64,000 nucleotides of DNA, taken from Halichoerus grypus (lineage: Eukaryota > Chordata > Mammalia > Carnivora > Phocidae). Positions 19,561 to 31,110 of this stretch are shown piece after piece. The stretch is from assembly GCF_964656455.1 (NCBI RefSeq), contig NC_135723.1, forward strand, positions 95,743,283 to 95,807,282, in the 5' to 3' direction. Made by a program: the position numbers and the translations under genes. The notes under the pieces are model-generated. The model worked only from the letters and a program-made list of their open reading frames with translations, did not search any database and was not told where the DNA came from. Every line of letters starts with the position of its first letter. Position 1 is the stretch's first letter.

Positions 19561-21150
19561 AGTTTCTCAGAACTTGAATTTTTAAAAATTACTTATTTGG
19601 GAGGGAAAGACAATCTCTTATGTCTTAGAAATTGGATATTCTTAGATTTATGAGAAAAAATAATGAAACAAAATAGTAAAGCCAATTAGGATAGAGCTCT
19701 GATGTGTGTGTATAAGATCCAACTTGAATGGCTTTTACTGTTGTATATATTAAAAATAATTTTCTTAAAAATGTTTTCAAACTTTAAAATGCTTTCATAC
19801 TAGAATCCATTTAAACATATTTTAAGTAATATAAATGGGTTTATACATTCATCAGCAGTTAAGCAAGATTATCTAAAAGAGTAATAGGATTTATGGTACA
19901 TCAAACCTATAAGTATATTTAACTATATATATACATTCCCTAGAAGTAACATACAAAATGAAGTATGCAGAAAAACTTGAAAAAATACCCTTTGTTCACA
20001 CATTTTGAGATGTGACATTAGAGTGACTTATTCATGAGAATTTCCTAATACATTAGTAAGAATGCTGCAGGATATTTTGGAAAAGTAATGAAGGCTTAGT
20101 AATGCAAAATTTTTCTCCAGCTTTCTTTTCCAAGAAATAAATGAAGTGAGACTTTCTTTTCAGTTCAGAACTAGCTCTTCCTATCCATAATCTCATTTAT
20201 CACTTCATCCTACACATTTGTATAGCTGCTTATTCTTTTTGGAATCTGCTCCAGCTCCTCTATTAGAACCCAAGTCCTCCGGAGGCAGATCCAGGATTTT
20301 CCCATCTGTTTGCAAGGCCTACCAGCAGAGTGCCCCGTGTAAGTATGTGCACGTGAGGAGAAGGAACAGGAGTCTGCCAGACAGACAAGGGGAAAAGCGG
20401 GAAAGGAAGGAGAAGGACAGTGACTGATGACCTGGTCAGCACCAGCTGTCTACAGACTGAGCTCCAAGGCTAGCTTCGCTGGGCACTTGACCAACACCAG
20501 CTCACTCATCGGCATGGCTCTCTTTACCCCAAGTTCTACCCAACATTTCCTGAAAGTTCCTTGGCTACCAGGTACCTTTCTCTGAAAATCTTCAGGGAAA
20601 CTCACAGGCAGATATGGCCATTATATAGAAATAATGGCACAGTGAGTTGTGGATTGTAGTGGTAGGGGTAAGGAATACAAGAAGACTTTTTTTTTTTTTT
20701 TTTTAAATGAGGAATTGGTCCAAAAGGGGAGGACAGATGGAAGTACAAGAAGATGGGGAGGTGGGAACAGGATGGGAGGTGCAGGGAACTGATGGCAGCT
20801 TGCTGTTGCTAAAACAAAAAGTTCAAGGCACAAAATAATGAGGAATGGGGATTAAGACAATGGGGGCCATGCCATAAAGGATCCCGATGAGCTGGTTAAT
20901 GAGCCTGGATGTCACCTCACGTGCATGTACAAGAGATCCATCAGACATTTCAGGATCTGCTCTGGCAGTTTTGTAAGGGATGTATTTGAAGGGATAGAAC
21001 TGAAGGCTGGGAGACAATTAGATGGGATGAGAGATGAGCTCAGTTCAGACAAGAGTATTAGAACTGGAGATGAGGGGAAGAGTCAAGAAATATTTGGGAG
21101 GTATAATTACACCTCTGTGTGTAATCTTTTTCGAATGTAAATCATTTGTC
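19561..21150. other. Non-repeat sequence
   Basis: No gene recognised. T-run at 20688-20704. Near 20331 AGTGCCCCGT/GTAAGTATG is a strong donor-like match, but I see no good acceptor or open exon paired with it. Region 20250-20340 faintly resembles an L2 3' end. Confidence 0.35.
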
Positions 21151-21154
21151 AGTA

Positions 21155-21720
21155 TCACTCCCTGGTTCTACAGCTTTCAGAACAGAATGCACACACCTCC
21201 CATGGCCGACAAGGCTTCCCTCTTGATCTCATGGCCATGCATGTCCCATTCAACCACTCTCCCCAGTCCCAGACCGCTCTTCTGGTCTTCCAACACACCA
21301 TGCCTTCTCCCTTCCTACTATGCATATGCTTCCCCTCTGGCCAGAATTCTCTTCCCCCAGCTCTCTGCATACCAACTTCTTTCTCATTCTTTACATCTCA
21401 CCTCTTCAAAAGCACCTTCCATGGAAACCTTATTATCTAATGTGACCTTCCTCAATTACTCTACTTTTAATTTACTCATTTCCTCCATGCCACTTATCAC
21501 AGTGCCTACTTATCTTGATTGTTTATCATACTTGTATTTTACCTGTTCATTATATTATGACCCTTTCCCCAAATGTGTCATGGGGGCCCTTGAATTCTTG
21601 GATTTGATTTATCCTTGACAGGACCAGCACGATGGTGCTTGGTATATGGACAGCCCCTCCCCAAAAAAGACTGTATAAATGAATATATATGAATAAATGA
21701 TAAAGACATGATTGTATATA
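21155..21720 (+). mobile_element. L2 LINE, 3' part of ORF2 to near the 3' end
   Basis: The text follows L2 in order: CCATTCAACCACTCTCCCCA, GGCCAGAATTCTCTTCCCCC, TACATCTCACCTCTTCAAAA, GTGACCTTCCTCAATTACTC, CACTTATCACAGTGCCTACT and a decayed end (ATGAATATATATGAATAAAT). A 194-codon frame across it arises from the low-stop, CT-rich composition and is not a gene. Confidence 0.75.
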
Positions 21721-22439
21721 ATAATTAGAAGATGAGTTAAAGGGAGAAATCTAGTGATAGAGCCAGAATTTGTACCTAAGACTACCTGGTTGCAAATTCC
21801 ACTTTTAGCCACTATCCAAAGTACCCCTGCTTTGTTTTAGAGGAAACATCTAATTCACTCATTCACACTCTAAGGCAAGTGCTATAGGGTAGAGAATTAA
21901 TGACTCAGTATAGACAATATCCTCAAAACAAATACAAAAATGAGTATAAACATGTTTAATTGGCCTAAGAGATACTTACATGTTATGGAAGCATATATCT
22001 ATCAGTAAACCTATTATTTAAAAAAAACAACTTTTTTATTCTTCCATGGTTAATCTCCAAATCTGGTCACCTTAAAGATGTGAACTTTCCCATTTATCCC
22101 TCAAAAAATGCTTAAGAAAAGAAGATGGCAGAGAAATAAACTTAATGCTAAGAAGTTAACTATTTTTGTAATATGCTAAAACATACAGTGTACAGCATTT
22201 TTGCATAAAAATTAACAAGTGGCATTTCCTAAATAAAATGAAAAATGTTTTATAAAAGCTTAGATTTGTCCTTAGATTCGTCATACCCACGTCACCTATG
22301 CACAAAGGGACTCTGTACGTGGATCCCACCCACGTGTGGCACATACACTTCTTGTGTCTTATTTAGGGGTTCTGTAGTTGTGTGGGCTCAGCACAGGTGT
22401 CTTGTGCATGTGTGCATGTGTATACATGTCTTGGGCACC

Positions 22440-22640
22440 TTGTCCCTTTGTGGGCCCTTCTACTTCCCAAGACCACCAGGGAGAAGAGCAAAGCCTGTGA
22501 TTGACACCAGCTTCCGCCTGCCCCCTTCTCCTTTCCCCCAGCCATCAAGAAGCTCCCTGAAGGCTGGGACCTTATCTAATACCTCTGTGCGCTCCTTCTT
22601 GGTGTCTGACACACATTAGGAGCTCAATAAATGACTCTGT
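22440..22640 (+). mobile_element. L2 LINE 3' end
   Basis: AGCTCCCTGAAGGCTGGGAC followed by CTTATCTAATACC, TGGTGTCTGACACACATTAG and GAGCTCAATAAATGACTCTG is the characteristic L2 3' terminus. Confidence 0.75.
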
Positions 22641-22974
22641 TGATGAAAAAAATTAATTTTAAAATTAATATAACTTTTCTTCTACACTTTATGAAATGTA
22701 TGTAAAATTCTCTAACACTGAAGACTTTTGATATATTAGGGGGCTCTTTTTTACATATGTCTAGATCCTTCTATTCTAAATATTTATAAAAGGCAGTACA
22801 CTACGCCATAAGCTAAATAATAATAGATCAATTCAGTTCTTCTGTAGTTTCCTTCTGACAAAGAAATACGTCTTATCAGAAATAATTTCCTATCTGGAAA
22901 TAATTTAGGGAGGGCTAATATTAAAGGAGCAACTTTAATTTTGGATTCAATTCGATTTTCACCTCTTTTTCATG

Positions 22975-23105
22975 CCAGAAGTTCTGAAATTTTAGTGTGC
23001 TTTAGGATCATCTGAATTTTTTACAAAATGACAATTGCCAGGCCCCAACCTATATGATCTGGGTCCCAGATATGTACATTTTAAAAGTACCTCAGAAAAT
23101 TATGG
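22975..23105. mobile_element. MER5-like hAT fragment
   Basis: CAGAAGTTCTGAAATTTTAG, GTGTGCTTTAGGATCATCTG, GCCAGGCCCCAACC and GGTCCCAGATATGTACATTT follow the MER5A/B order. Inverted termini are incomplete, so orientation is left open. Confidence 0.6.
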
Positions 23106-23189
23106 GGAAAATGGGGGGGTCTTATATGGTCTACATTTCTAGAACTCTACCAAAAACAAAACAAAAACAATACTTGGGGGAATGTCTAA

Positions 23190-23345
23190 ATTAAATAGTG
23201 CCTTACAGTTTACTATGCTTTTCCATTCATTATTGCATTTACTTTTCAGAGTGATGGGAAGAACAGGTATTGGAACCTTATTTTAAACACAAGAACCTAA
23301 GACTCAAAGAGAGTAACTGACTTTCCACATTTGGTCCTCTTACTA
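23190..23345 (-). mobile_element. MIR-like SINE, minus strand
   Basis: GTGCCTTACAGTTTACTATG, CATTTACTTTTCAGAGTGAT, AACAGGTATTGGAACCTTAT and CTAAGACTCAAAGAGAGTAA match the complement of the MIR core and 3' half. Confidence 0.55.
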
Positions 23346-23369
23346 GCAATATACAGTGATACTGACTCA

Positions 23370-23560
23370 TTCACCTGTAAATATCTGAGTACAAGCTTTT
23401 GTGCATGCACTGTTCTAGGTTCTTAGAAAAATTAGCAAATAGATAAAAAAAATCTCTCTCTCATGATTATGTTCTGGCAGGGAGAGACTGATATAAGCAG
23501 TAGACATAATAAATAAATAAATCATGAAACTAATATTAAGTCCCATACAATCTATTCAAA
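23370..23560 (-). mobile_element. L2 LINE 3' end, minus strand
   Basis: GTGCATGCACTGTTCTAGGT, then TTAGCAAATAG, CTCTCTCATGATTATGTTCT, GCAGGGAGAGACTGATATAA and TAATAAATAAATAAATCATG match the complement of the L2 3' end (gtgccaggcactgttctagg and following). Confidence 0.65.
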
Positions 23561-23789
23561 GTAACCAGAAAGTTAAAAAAAAAAAAAACTACATCTTAGA
23601 GAGATTATCAAATGGACTTTTGAAACAAATGGGCTCTCCAGTTAATTAAATAAAAAACAAAATGAAACCCAACACTCCATTCCCTGAGGAGTCTAACTGA
23701 TAGAGACTTAAGTACGATAATAGCATTTTGCAAACATGTAACCTTTTCTTTATGTAGCATCAAAGTCTTACTGTAAACTCTAAACACAC

Positions 23790-24130
23790 ACTCAGCTCAG
23801 TTCCCTTGCGGCTGCATTACTTGAAGTGCGTAACCAGTGGAATCTACGTTATTCATCCTGCTCTGCAGATGGCCCTGTGGACCCAGCGGTGATGCTCTGC
23901 TCGCAGGCCTGGCCTTGTCATCACTGCCCCACGCAGCAAGGATCATACTGGCTACTGCGAAAACCACCTTTGCTCTAAAAGCAGAAACCACTTTGCGATG
24001 GCAGGACACAACTTTAATTTGTAATTTAATTAAAACATCCTTATTAAGTATTAGGTCCCACAAAGGCTGAACGGCTGAACCGACTCTGTTTATCCTGCTG
24101 GACCCACTGTAGCTTGTTGCCAAGTATTGG
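23790..24130. other. Non-repeat block with homeodomain-type AT motifs, candidate conserved element
   Basis: The block is free of recognised repeats and has more balanced composition than its neighbours. It contains TTTAATTTGTAATTTAATTA, with overlapping TAATT cores, and several non-degraded-looking GC segments. Opposing frames of 108 and 77 codons overlap and neither is recognisable. Calling it conserved needs an alignment that I cannot do. Confidence 0.2.
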
Positions 24131-26755
24131 TATAATGTCTGTTCTTGAAGTGGACGAATGATTCACTGATAAACTGATTCATAATCAATCATTCCTGTGG
24201 ATTCTGGGTCTAACTCAACCAAAAGAATACTTTTTTATCGCACTTGATTTTTACTTCCCAGCCCAGGAAGTTCAGTAATTTTCTGCAGGGAGGTAGATTT
24301 AGTGTCTGCTGAAGGTAAAGGACAAAGGGCTGCAGCCAGAGGTGCTGAACGGCAGTCAGACCATGAGGTGAAGAAAGGCGTCTGTCATCTTGGGCTGGAG
24401 CAAGAAACTGCTGTAAATCGGCTAAAGCATTTAGGAAGGAGAAAGGTCAAGGCTTCTGGTTCTGAATCCCAGACTTTTATTTCATTTCACATTGACTGAC
24501 TGATTGATTAACCTTTCCGAAGGGGTCACTAATGGCCAATGTAATGTAACTGTAGAAACAGGGGCAAAGTAGTTCAAACTATGCCATGGTAGGATCACAC
24601 TACTCTCTTTTCCCGTACACTTGAATTACACTTGTTTTTACTGGCTCAAGTACCAGCCTAGAAAACAAGTCATAGTTGATCAGACATTCAATAAGCATGT
24701 TTCATTAGACTGGCCATTTCTTTACAGGTAAATCCTGAAACATGCAGGAGGGATGGGCCAGTCTGGCAGTTAATCATCATGGCTATTTCAGTGCCAAGAT
24801 AAAGTTTCCCCATGGAGGAAATGCTTTCTTCCATTAGACTGCTAAAAAGACACAGCTGCCTGCAGTCCTCACCTCTTGGCTATTTATGCTCTGCCCTGAG
24901 GGACATGCCTTGCCAGACTCTTCTGGCTGAAGAATACTAGCTCACCTATGCCACCGAAGCTGGCAATCTCTCTTGGCCTTTGTGTGAGCCAGTTACTACT
25001 TTAAGGAGCTGACAGTGGAGAGATGAGGTGTTCTCTCTTTTTTCCTTCTGTGGAGCTTGTTGCTTCAAGCAGTCTCTCATCCTTCCCTTCCATATGGCCA
25101 ATTGAACCTTAGTGACAGAAATAAAGAGTGAGGAATAATACAGAGACAGATGTTTCAGATCCAGGAGTGAGGGCACTAGAATGATGAGAAAGCAGAATGA
25201 CAATCTGGACAAAAAGAGAAAGAAAGGATGTAATATATCAATCTTGACTCACAATTCCTCAAGTGGACCACAATGATTTTATTTTTCAATTATCTAGAGG
25301 TTGAGGTATTGAAAGGAATCCAACAAGGACCCCAGGGCTCTCAGAATCCTGGCTGGGAACAAACTGCCAAAGCATAACATTACTCTTCTTCCCTGTATGT
25401 CAAGGCTTTAGTGAACAGCTGGGAAGTTTGTTTAAAAGAATTCTCCAAATTTACTATAAGGTCAGTGTATCATTTGACATAATGATTTCAATTCCTCTAA
25501 TATTGCATGTAACATATTTTAATTGGAAAAAAAAAAAAAACGTAAGTACAACTCTAGTGATTCCCTGATTCAGTACTAACTGTTCTGTGCATTCATAGTC
25601 AGCAGTTACTAATGGGGGAGCATCCAAGAGAGAATTCTGCTCTTCTGCTACTCTCCAGTGAAGAGGAGCACTGGCAGCAATGGGAAGGAATAAACTTCAA
25701 TTTCGAGGACATTGGTTATTTTTTTCCTCCTCCATTCGTGTTTTTCCTAGGCAAGTGTTTGTCTGCGTGCTTTCAAGGATTCTGTTAATCCATGTTCTAA
25801 CAAAATCCTCAGAAAAAAGAAAACATCTCTACAGGAAATATAAAGTTACATAGATAAAAATTATCATTATAATCTGAATATGGAAAGGGAAAAAAGTAAG
25901 GAGGAAACCACAATATAAATTTTAATTTGTAATTTATAAAAGGAACATCCTCAATATGACAGCATAAGTGAACTTACTGGAACTAAATAGTCGTGATTAA
26001 AAAAAAAGCACAATACACCAAAATTAGTAGTAGGGGGAAGTATGCATGTTTTGGGGGAGGTGTTGTTATACCACTAAACAAGTATTTGTTTTCTGAAGTG
26101 AAAATCGCTTGATGGCATATAATCTACTTTCAGTTATTTCCAAGAAAACAAATGAATATGTTTAATTACTGTAGATGGAAGCATAATTGCTGGCACATGC
26201 AATCACATAAAAGAGAGCTAATCTATTTGTCCACCCCTTGGCAAAAAATATAGTGATAGGCATGTAAATCAATCTTTTCTTTTTCTCCCTTCCTTCCCTC
26301 CCCATCTCTATGTATGTGTACATTCTGTGTGTGTGTATGGATGGATGGATCTGCACACATGCTAGGGCGAGCTAGCAGCTCCTGCCTGGACACGAATCAT
26401 CTGGCTCTGTCGAAGTCATAAGGACATGCCCTCTAGCTGAAAGCAGCAGTATGGGTTACTAAAGAAATACAGCCTCATATGAAGAGTAAGTTTTTTAACC
26501 ACTACTGCTAACTAAACAAACAAGATTTTCCCTTCCTGCAGAAAGTTCCCATTTTCAGTCCTGTGTTCTATTATCCAAAATAGTGTTTTCCAAACTTGAG
26601 ATTTTATTGCTTTTCATATCACAAAGGTATAAAGCTAGGGGGTCATAAAACATGTGTACAATGAACAGGACCCACTGAGATTATTTTTCAAGAACTCATT
26701 TGAGAATTTGTAGGGAATATTGGGCTCTGTAGAATTAAAGAAGAGTCATTTAAAG
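24131..26755. other. Non-repeat sequence
   Basis: About 2.6 kb without a recognised transposon apart from an A-run at 25529-25542 and a small TGGA/TGTG patch near 26325-26350. Reading frames stay under 90 codons. This is one of the longer repeat-poor stretches of the window. Confidence 0.4.
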
Positions 26756-26764
26756 ACTCAGCAT

Positions 26765-27306
26765 TATCAACAATAGCCAAACTATGGAGAGAGCCCAAAT
26801 GTCCATCGACAGATGAATGGATAAAGAAAATGTGGCGCGCACACACACACACACACACACACATACACACACACACACAGAGGAATATTACTGAGCCATC
26901 AAAAAGAATGAAATCTTGCCATTTGCAATGACATGGATGGAACTACAGGATATTATCCTAAGCTAAATAAGTCAGTCAGAGAAAGACAAATACCATATGA
27001 TGTCACTCATATGTGGAATTTAAGAAAGAAAACAGATGAACATATGGGAAGGAGGAAAATAAAAAAAAAGGAGAAAGGGAAACATGCCACATAAGTGACT
27101 CTTAACAATAGAGAACAAACTGAAGGTTGATGGAGGGAGGTGGGTGGGGGATGGGCTAGATGGGTGATGGGCATTAAGGAGGGCCCTTGGGTTGAGCACT
27201 GGGTTTTGTATGTAAGTGATGAATCCCTGAATTCTACTCCAGAAACCAATATTGCAATGTATGTTAACTAACAAAATTTAAATTAAAAAAATGAAAAAAA
27301 AAAAAG
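26765..27306 (+). mobile_element. Carnivore L1, 5'-truncated 3' end
   Basis: It starts near CAATAGCCAAACTATGGAGA, then CCATCGACAGATGAATGGAT, GAATATTACTGAGCCATCAA, CATGGATGGAACTACAGGAT, AAATACCATATGATGTCACT, and the 3' UTR GGGATGGGCTAGATGGGTGA, ATTAAGGAGGGCCCTTGGGT, TGTATGTTAACTAACAAAAT, ending in an A-tail. AAAGACTCAGCATTATCAAC upstream and AAAGACTCACTATTACCAAC after the tail form a target-site duplication (17 of 20). The L1 start itself resembles the upstream copy, so integration used or created microhomology. Confidence 0.93.
26835..26879. repeat. (CA)n microsatellite inside L1
   Basis: GCGCACACAC... with one TACAC interruption. It replaces the short GTGTATATATACACAC segment normally found at this point in L1, so it expanded from L1's own sequence. 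Confidence 0.95.
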
Positions 27307-27459
27307 ACTCACTATTACCAACTGATCCTATTACGGGAAAACTTAACTTGGAATGGTCTGAGCAGCCCATCCCACTGTCAGTTATACTCATCTCACGTAT
27401 GCCCTATGTGAGCAGAGGCATGATCCCAGCAGAAAGGCAAAATAGCTTTAAATGCAGCC

Positions 27460-27645
27460 CTTCATAACCCTGACCGTACAGGAAATGCTTGGGAAAGTTA
27501 AATAAGCAAAAAGCAAAAACCCACATCTAGGTAACAACTGAGATAGACCAATTAAATGAGACCCTCCACGTGCAGAACAGAATCCAGGCTTCAGTACATT
27601 TTATAACCTCCCAGGTGATTCCAGTGTGCAGCCACGGTTGATACC
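27460..27645. mobile_element. Possible MER5-like hAT fragment
   Basis: CCTCCCAGGTGATTCCAGTG followed by TGCAGCCACGGTTGA, preceded by AATCCAGGCTTCAGTACATT, resembles the last third of MER5A. The first part is too diverged to align by eye. Confidence 0.35.
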
Positions 27646-27849
27646 CTCATTTACTTCAAAAACAGTTCAAGAGGTAAAAAAGAAAGTACTAAGACAAAAC
27701 CCTTGGTCTGTGGGCTAACTTATCAGAAAGCCATAAGGCAACTAATTCTCTGCAAAATTCTCTTCAAGTCTGTCTGACAAAAATCTCTCTATAGCAGCCC
27801 CATGAATTTGGAGGTCCTGGTGAAGGTTTATTTTTACTTTCGGTAGAAG

Positions 27850-28090
27850 GTGGTATAAGAGTGGTAGGTCCATGGGTTTTGGAATCAGATGGCCAGAGAA
27901 CAGTTCCAGCTCTATTGCTTACAGGTTTCGTGACCCCGGGCAACAAAGTTCATCTCTGTGTCTTAGTTATTACCCTACCTGTGACCCTGTACTTCACATT
28001 GTTGGATTATAGGAGAATTCACAGACATGCATCAAAAGAGTTTCTGACACTTGAGGAAGCACTCAGTATTCACTTGGTATTTGTTAGCTA
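27850..28090 (+). mobile_element. MIR SINE, near full length
   Basis: GTATAAGAGTGGTAGGTCCA, GGGTTTTGGAATCAGATGGC, CAGTTCCAGCTCTATTGCTT, TTCGTGACCCCGGGCAACAA and CATCTCTGTGTCTTAGTTAT follow MIR from the tRNA-like head through the core. Confidence 0.75.
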
Positions 28091-29682
28091 TGATTTCTTG
28101 CAGAAAAAATAAAGCAGGGGCCACAACCAAAGTAAGAAATATATGTACAATGTTATGAACTCATTTCAGTGACTTAAAAAAACTGTATGTGATAAGTCAC
28201 TATTTGTGGTAATGGTAGTACTACACTTCAAACAAAACAGTTGTTTGTCGATCTTTATGGTTTAAGGTTCTAGGTAAAATTTTGGTTGAGCAAAGGGTTT
28301 TGCAATTTAAGAAAATGTTTAAAATCCCTGTGTTAACATACTCGACCCTTATAGATTTAAAACACATTGTTAGAAATATTCACAGGCAATGGCATTTTCT
28401 TCTCTGAGGCCTCTCTGATTTATGTTAATTTGGACATGGACAAAGCTATGTGGCCAAGCTTTTGGCTCTTAGTGGTGTGCAGAGCATGTTTGCTTGGTGT
28501 GGTACATAGGGAACTATGACAGTAAAAATGACACGGAAGAGGCTGTTCCTGGTCACAGACTTCCATTGAATTAAAACCACGGAGAACATGAGAGGCTTGA
28601 CTAGCACAGACTAAACATGGCCTTGCATCTTTGGAAACTTCTGAAGTTTTTAATATTCAGGAAAAAAGTTTGATATCTAGTTCTGGTGGAAATATCCTAT
28701 CTCAGCTGTCCATCACAATCTCAGTGAAGACAGAAATACAATGTATTATTGTTACTACATTGGCTGGTGATTGGAAACACATTACCAATGTACAAATTAG
28801 AACCTCTAATTCTAAAGTAATTACTAGCCAATTTCAGACTGTTAACACGATTAAAATTATGAATATATTAGCTGATTCATCCTCACAAATCAAATTTTGA
28901 TTAGATAATACTACATGCTAATAGGTATTCAAATTTCTTAAAGGTTTTTTTAGTAGAAAAACTTTGACAAAATTGTTTGATAATGTACACAGGACTGGGA
29001 AGGGAATGAAAGATTGATGGGTTTTTTCCCCATAAACCTTATTAAAGGTCCTGATTTGGTTGGTCTCCAACTGTTTTGGCTCAGAATTAGGAATTCTAGT
29101 TTTGATGACGGCTCATGTGCACTGATTAGAAAAACATCTCATAGAGATATTAGAAAAGCAAGTTAATCACTAGAAAAATAATGGTGATAAAACAGTATTT
29201 CATACTGAAAGTTCTTAAAAATGTCTGCTTCTAATTTATTATAGGGCACATACTCTTAATGAAACATCAGTGAACAGTTGGAACCTACATAAGTACATCT
29301 CTGTAGGTAATATTTGAATTCTATGTACAAGTATAATCCTAGAAGCAGCATCAGGTAGTGTGAAATGCAGCAGAGTGGGTGTGGGGTTCTAGGTATGGAA
29401 TTGTGAAGATTTTCTAATGTCTGCAGACTTCATTTATAGTACATCTGGTCCTCTAAATTGCATCACCTTGTTTTAAACAAAAAACTGGTAGGTCTTTTGT
29501 TTGGGACAGAACAACAGGACAGAATAAGTTACAGAAACAGAGATTTGGGACATTTTACCAGGATAAGAGACACTTCCAGTCTTGTTTTTGTTGGAAAGAA
29601 CAAAGTCATCCCACAGATTATATGCCTGAAGAAGAGAATGCCCTCTTTCATAAGCAGACATGGAAGTTGAACTTGGAGTTTT
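28091..29682. other. Non-repeat AT-rich sequence
   Basis: No transposon recognised. An 89-codon frame at 28631-28900 has no recognisable domain and ordinary intergenic composition. Confidence 0.4.
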
Positions 29683-29899
29683 ATATTTTTAAAGATTTAT
29701 CTATTGATTTTGAGAAAGAGAGAGAGACAGAGACCATGCAAGTGGGGGGGGGGCAGGAAGGGGCAGAGGGAGAGAGTCTCCAAGCAGACTCCCAGCTGAG
29801 CGCAGAGTCTGACCGCTGATCTCACAGACCCATGAGATCACAACCTGAGCCAAAACCAAGAGCTGGAGGCTCAAATGACTGAGCCACCCAGGTACCCCT
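29683..29899 (-). mobile_element. Can-SINE, old subtype, minus strand
   Basis: Minus-strand head GGGGTACCTGGGTGGCTCAG, CTCTTGGTTTTGGCTCAGGT, GTGATCTCATGGGTCTGTGA, CT-rich region, and a decayed tail. A diverged target-site duplication is visible: AACTTGGAGTTTTA before and AACCTGGGAATTTTA after. A ten-G run lies at 29743-29752. Confidence 0.9.
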
Positions 29900-30109
29900 C
29901 AACCTGGGAATTTTAAAGGTCAATGGTACATCTTGAAAAAGATAATATATTAAATGCAGCCATCATTTTTAGAAAATGTCACTCAATAGACCTTACCACT
30001 TAGAGTAAGTGAGAAATGCTTCTTCTGAGTGCTTAGTCAGATAATTGACATAAGATTCTAATTTCATACTTGGGCTGATTTTTAAAAAGAAGAAAAATTA
30101 TTTACTGTA

Positions 30110-30440
30110 TCTTTCTTTAATCCATTTCATACAATGATTCCAGAGTCATCTTCGCTAAACACAAAGGTGATCATTTCTCTTCTCTGCTTAAAATCTCTCC
30201 CCATTCCCTATAGAGAAATCCAGACTTCCTTTCATAGTTCGCACCCCCTTGGGGATCTGACCCCACCTACATTTCCAGCAGCATCTCTCATCAGCCCCAC
30301 CTCTACTCCACACTTCAGGTGCATCAATACCTCTGCCTCATCATGACATGCTCTTGTAGATGCTACACCATCTTCTTGGAATGTGCTGTTTCATTTTATA
30401 GTTGCTACAACAGATTTCTCTTCAAATATTATTTGTAATT
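30110..30440 (+). mobile_element. L2 LINE, ORF2 3' part
   Basis: AATCTCTCCCCATTCCCTAT, CCTTGGGGATCTGACCCCAC, CAGCATCTCTCATCAGCCCC, ATGCTACACCATCTTCTTGG and GATTTCTCTTCAAATATTAT are in L2 order. Confidence 0.65.
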
Positions 30441-30739
30441 GTGACATATCATAGCTTCGCAAGAGAACAAATTAGCATATAAATGATGAGCCTTTGCCAT
30501 CAAAGGAAATATTCAACAATAGGGATATATATATACACACACTTATACATAAATTACAAATTATTTAAACCGTGGAAAAGTACGTGTTTTTCCAAACTTA
30601 AAAAAATAAACTATAACAAAAAACTTGATCTGACTTCATTCTCTTCATAGCCTTAAGGCAAAATAGAAATTCCTGTAATACAGAAACTCACAAAAATACA
30701 TGGACACCATAACAGACTTAGAACAGATTTAATATTTCT

Positions 30740-31110
30740 CCACGTTCAGAAAATCAAGTTGATGTGTTTCATATCCCTACGCCCCTGGTTTTACGGTTCT
30801 TGGCAATTCTTTTGATTATTTTTGTTCTCAGGCAGGGCTGCCAAATCCTTTTCTAAGCTTTAACCACCCCATCGTTCGGGTCTCCTCGCTCCAGCCCTCA
30901 CTCTGCTGCCAAGCTCCCCATCACTGCCTTGGCATCCAAAATGAAAGGCTGCCATAAAACAAAGCTGCCCTAATAATCAGTGTGTGCCGGGCAAACAGTA
31001 ATTTCCTTAGAGCCCTCTCCTTTAAAAAATCAGATAGAACATGGCCTCGAATATTACAGTCCTTCAGTAGATAGTTTGCTTCTGCTTTTGAGGCCTCCTC
31101 TTCCCGGCCC
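30740..31110. other. Non-repeat block, candidate conserved regulatory element
   Basis: The block is GC-balanced and repeat-free, between an L2 and AT-rich DNA. It holds TTTTACGG, CCATAAAACAAAG, CCTAATAATCAG and several short palindromic sites. It looks less decayed than neighbouring sequence. This is a reading impression only, with no alignment behind it. Confidence 0.2.

Noticed and set aside
20325..20350. Strong donor-like GTAAGTATG
   Set aside because: No acceptor with a pyrimidine tract and no open exon could be paired with it. Isolated donor matches are frequent by chance.
21034..21618. A 194-codon plus-strand frame
   Set aside because: It lies over an L2 LINE relic. The CT-rich, stop-poor composition explains it, and the peptide is not a preserved L2 protein.
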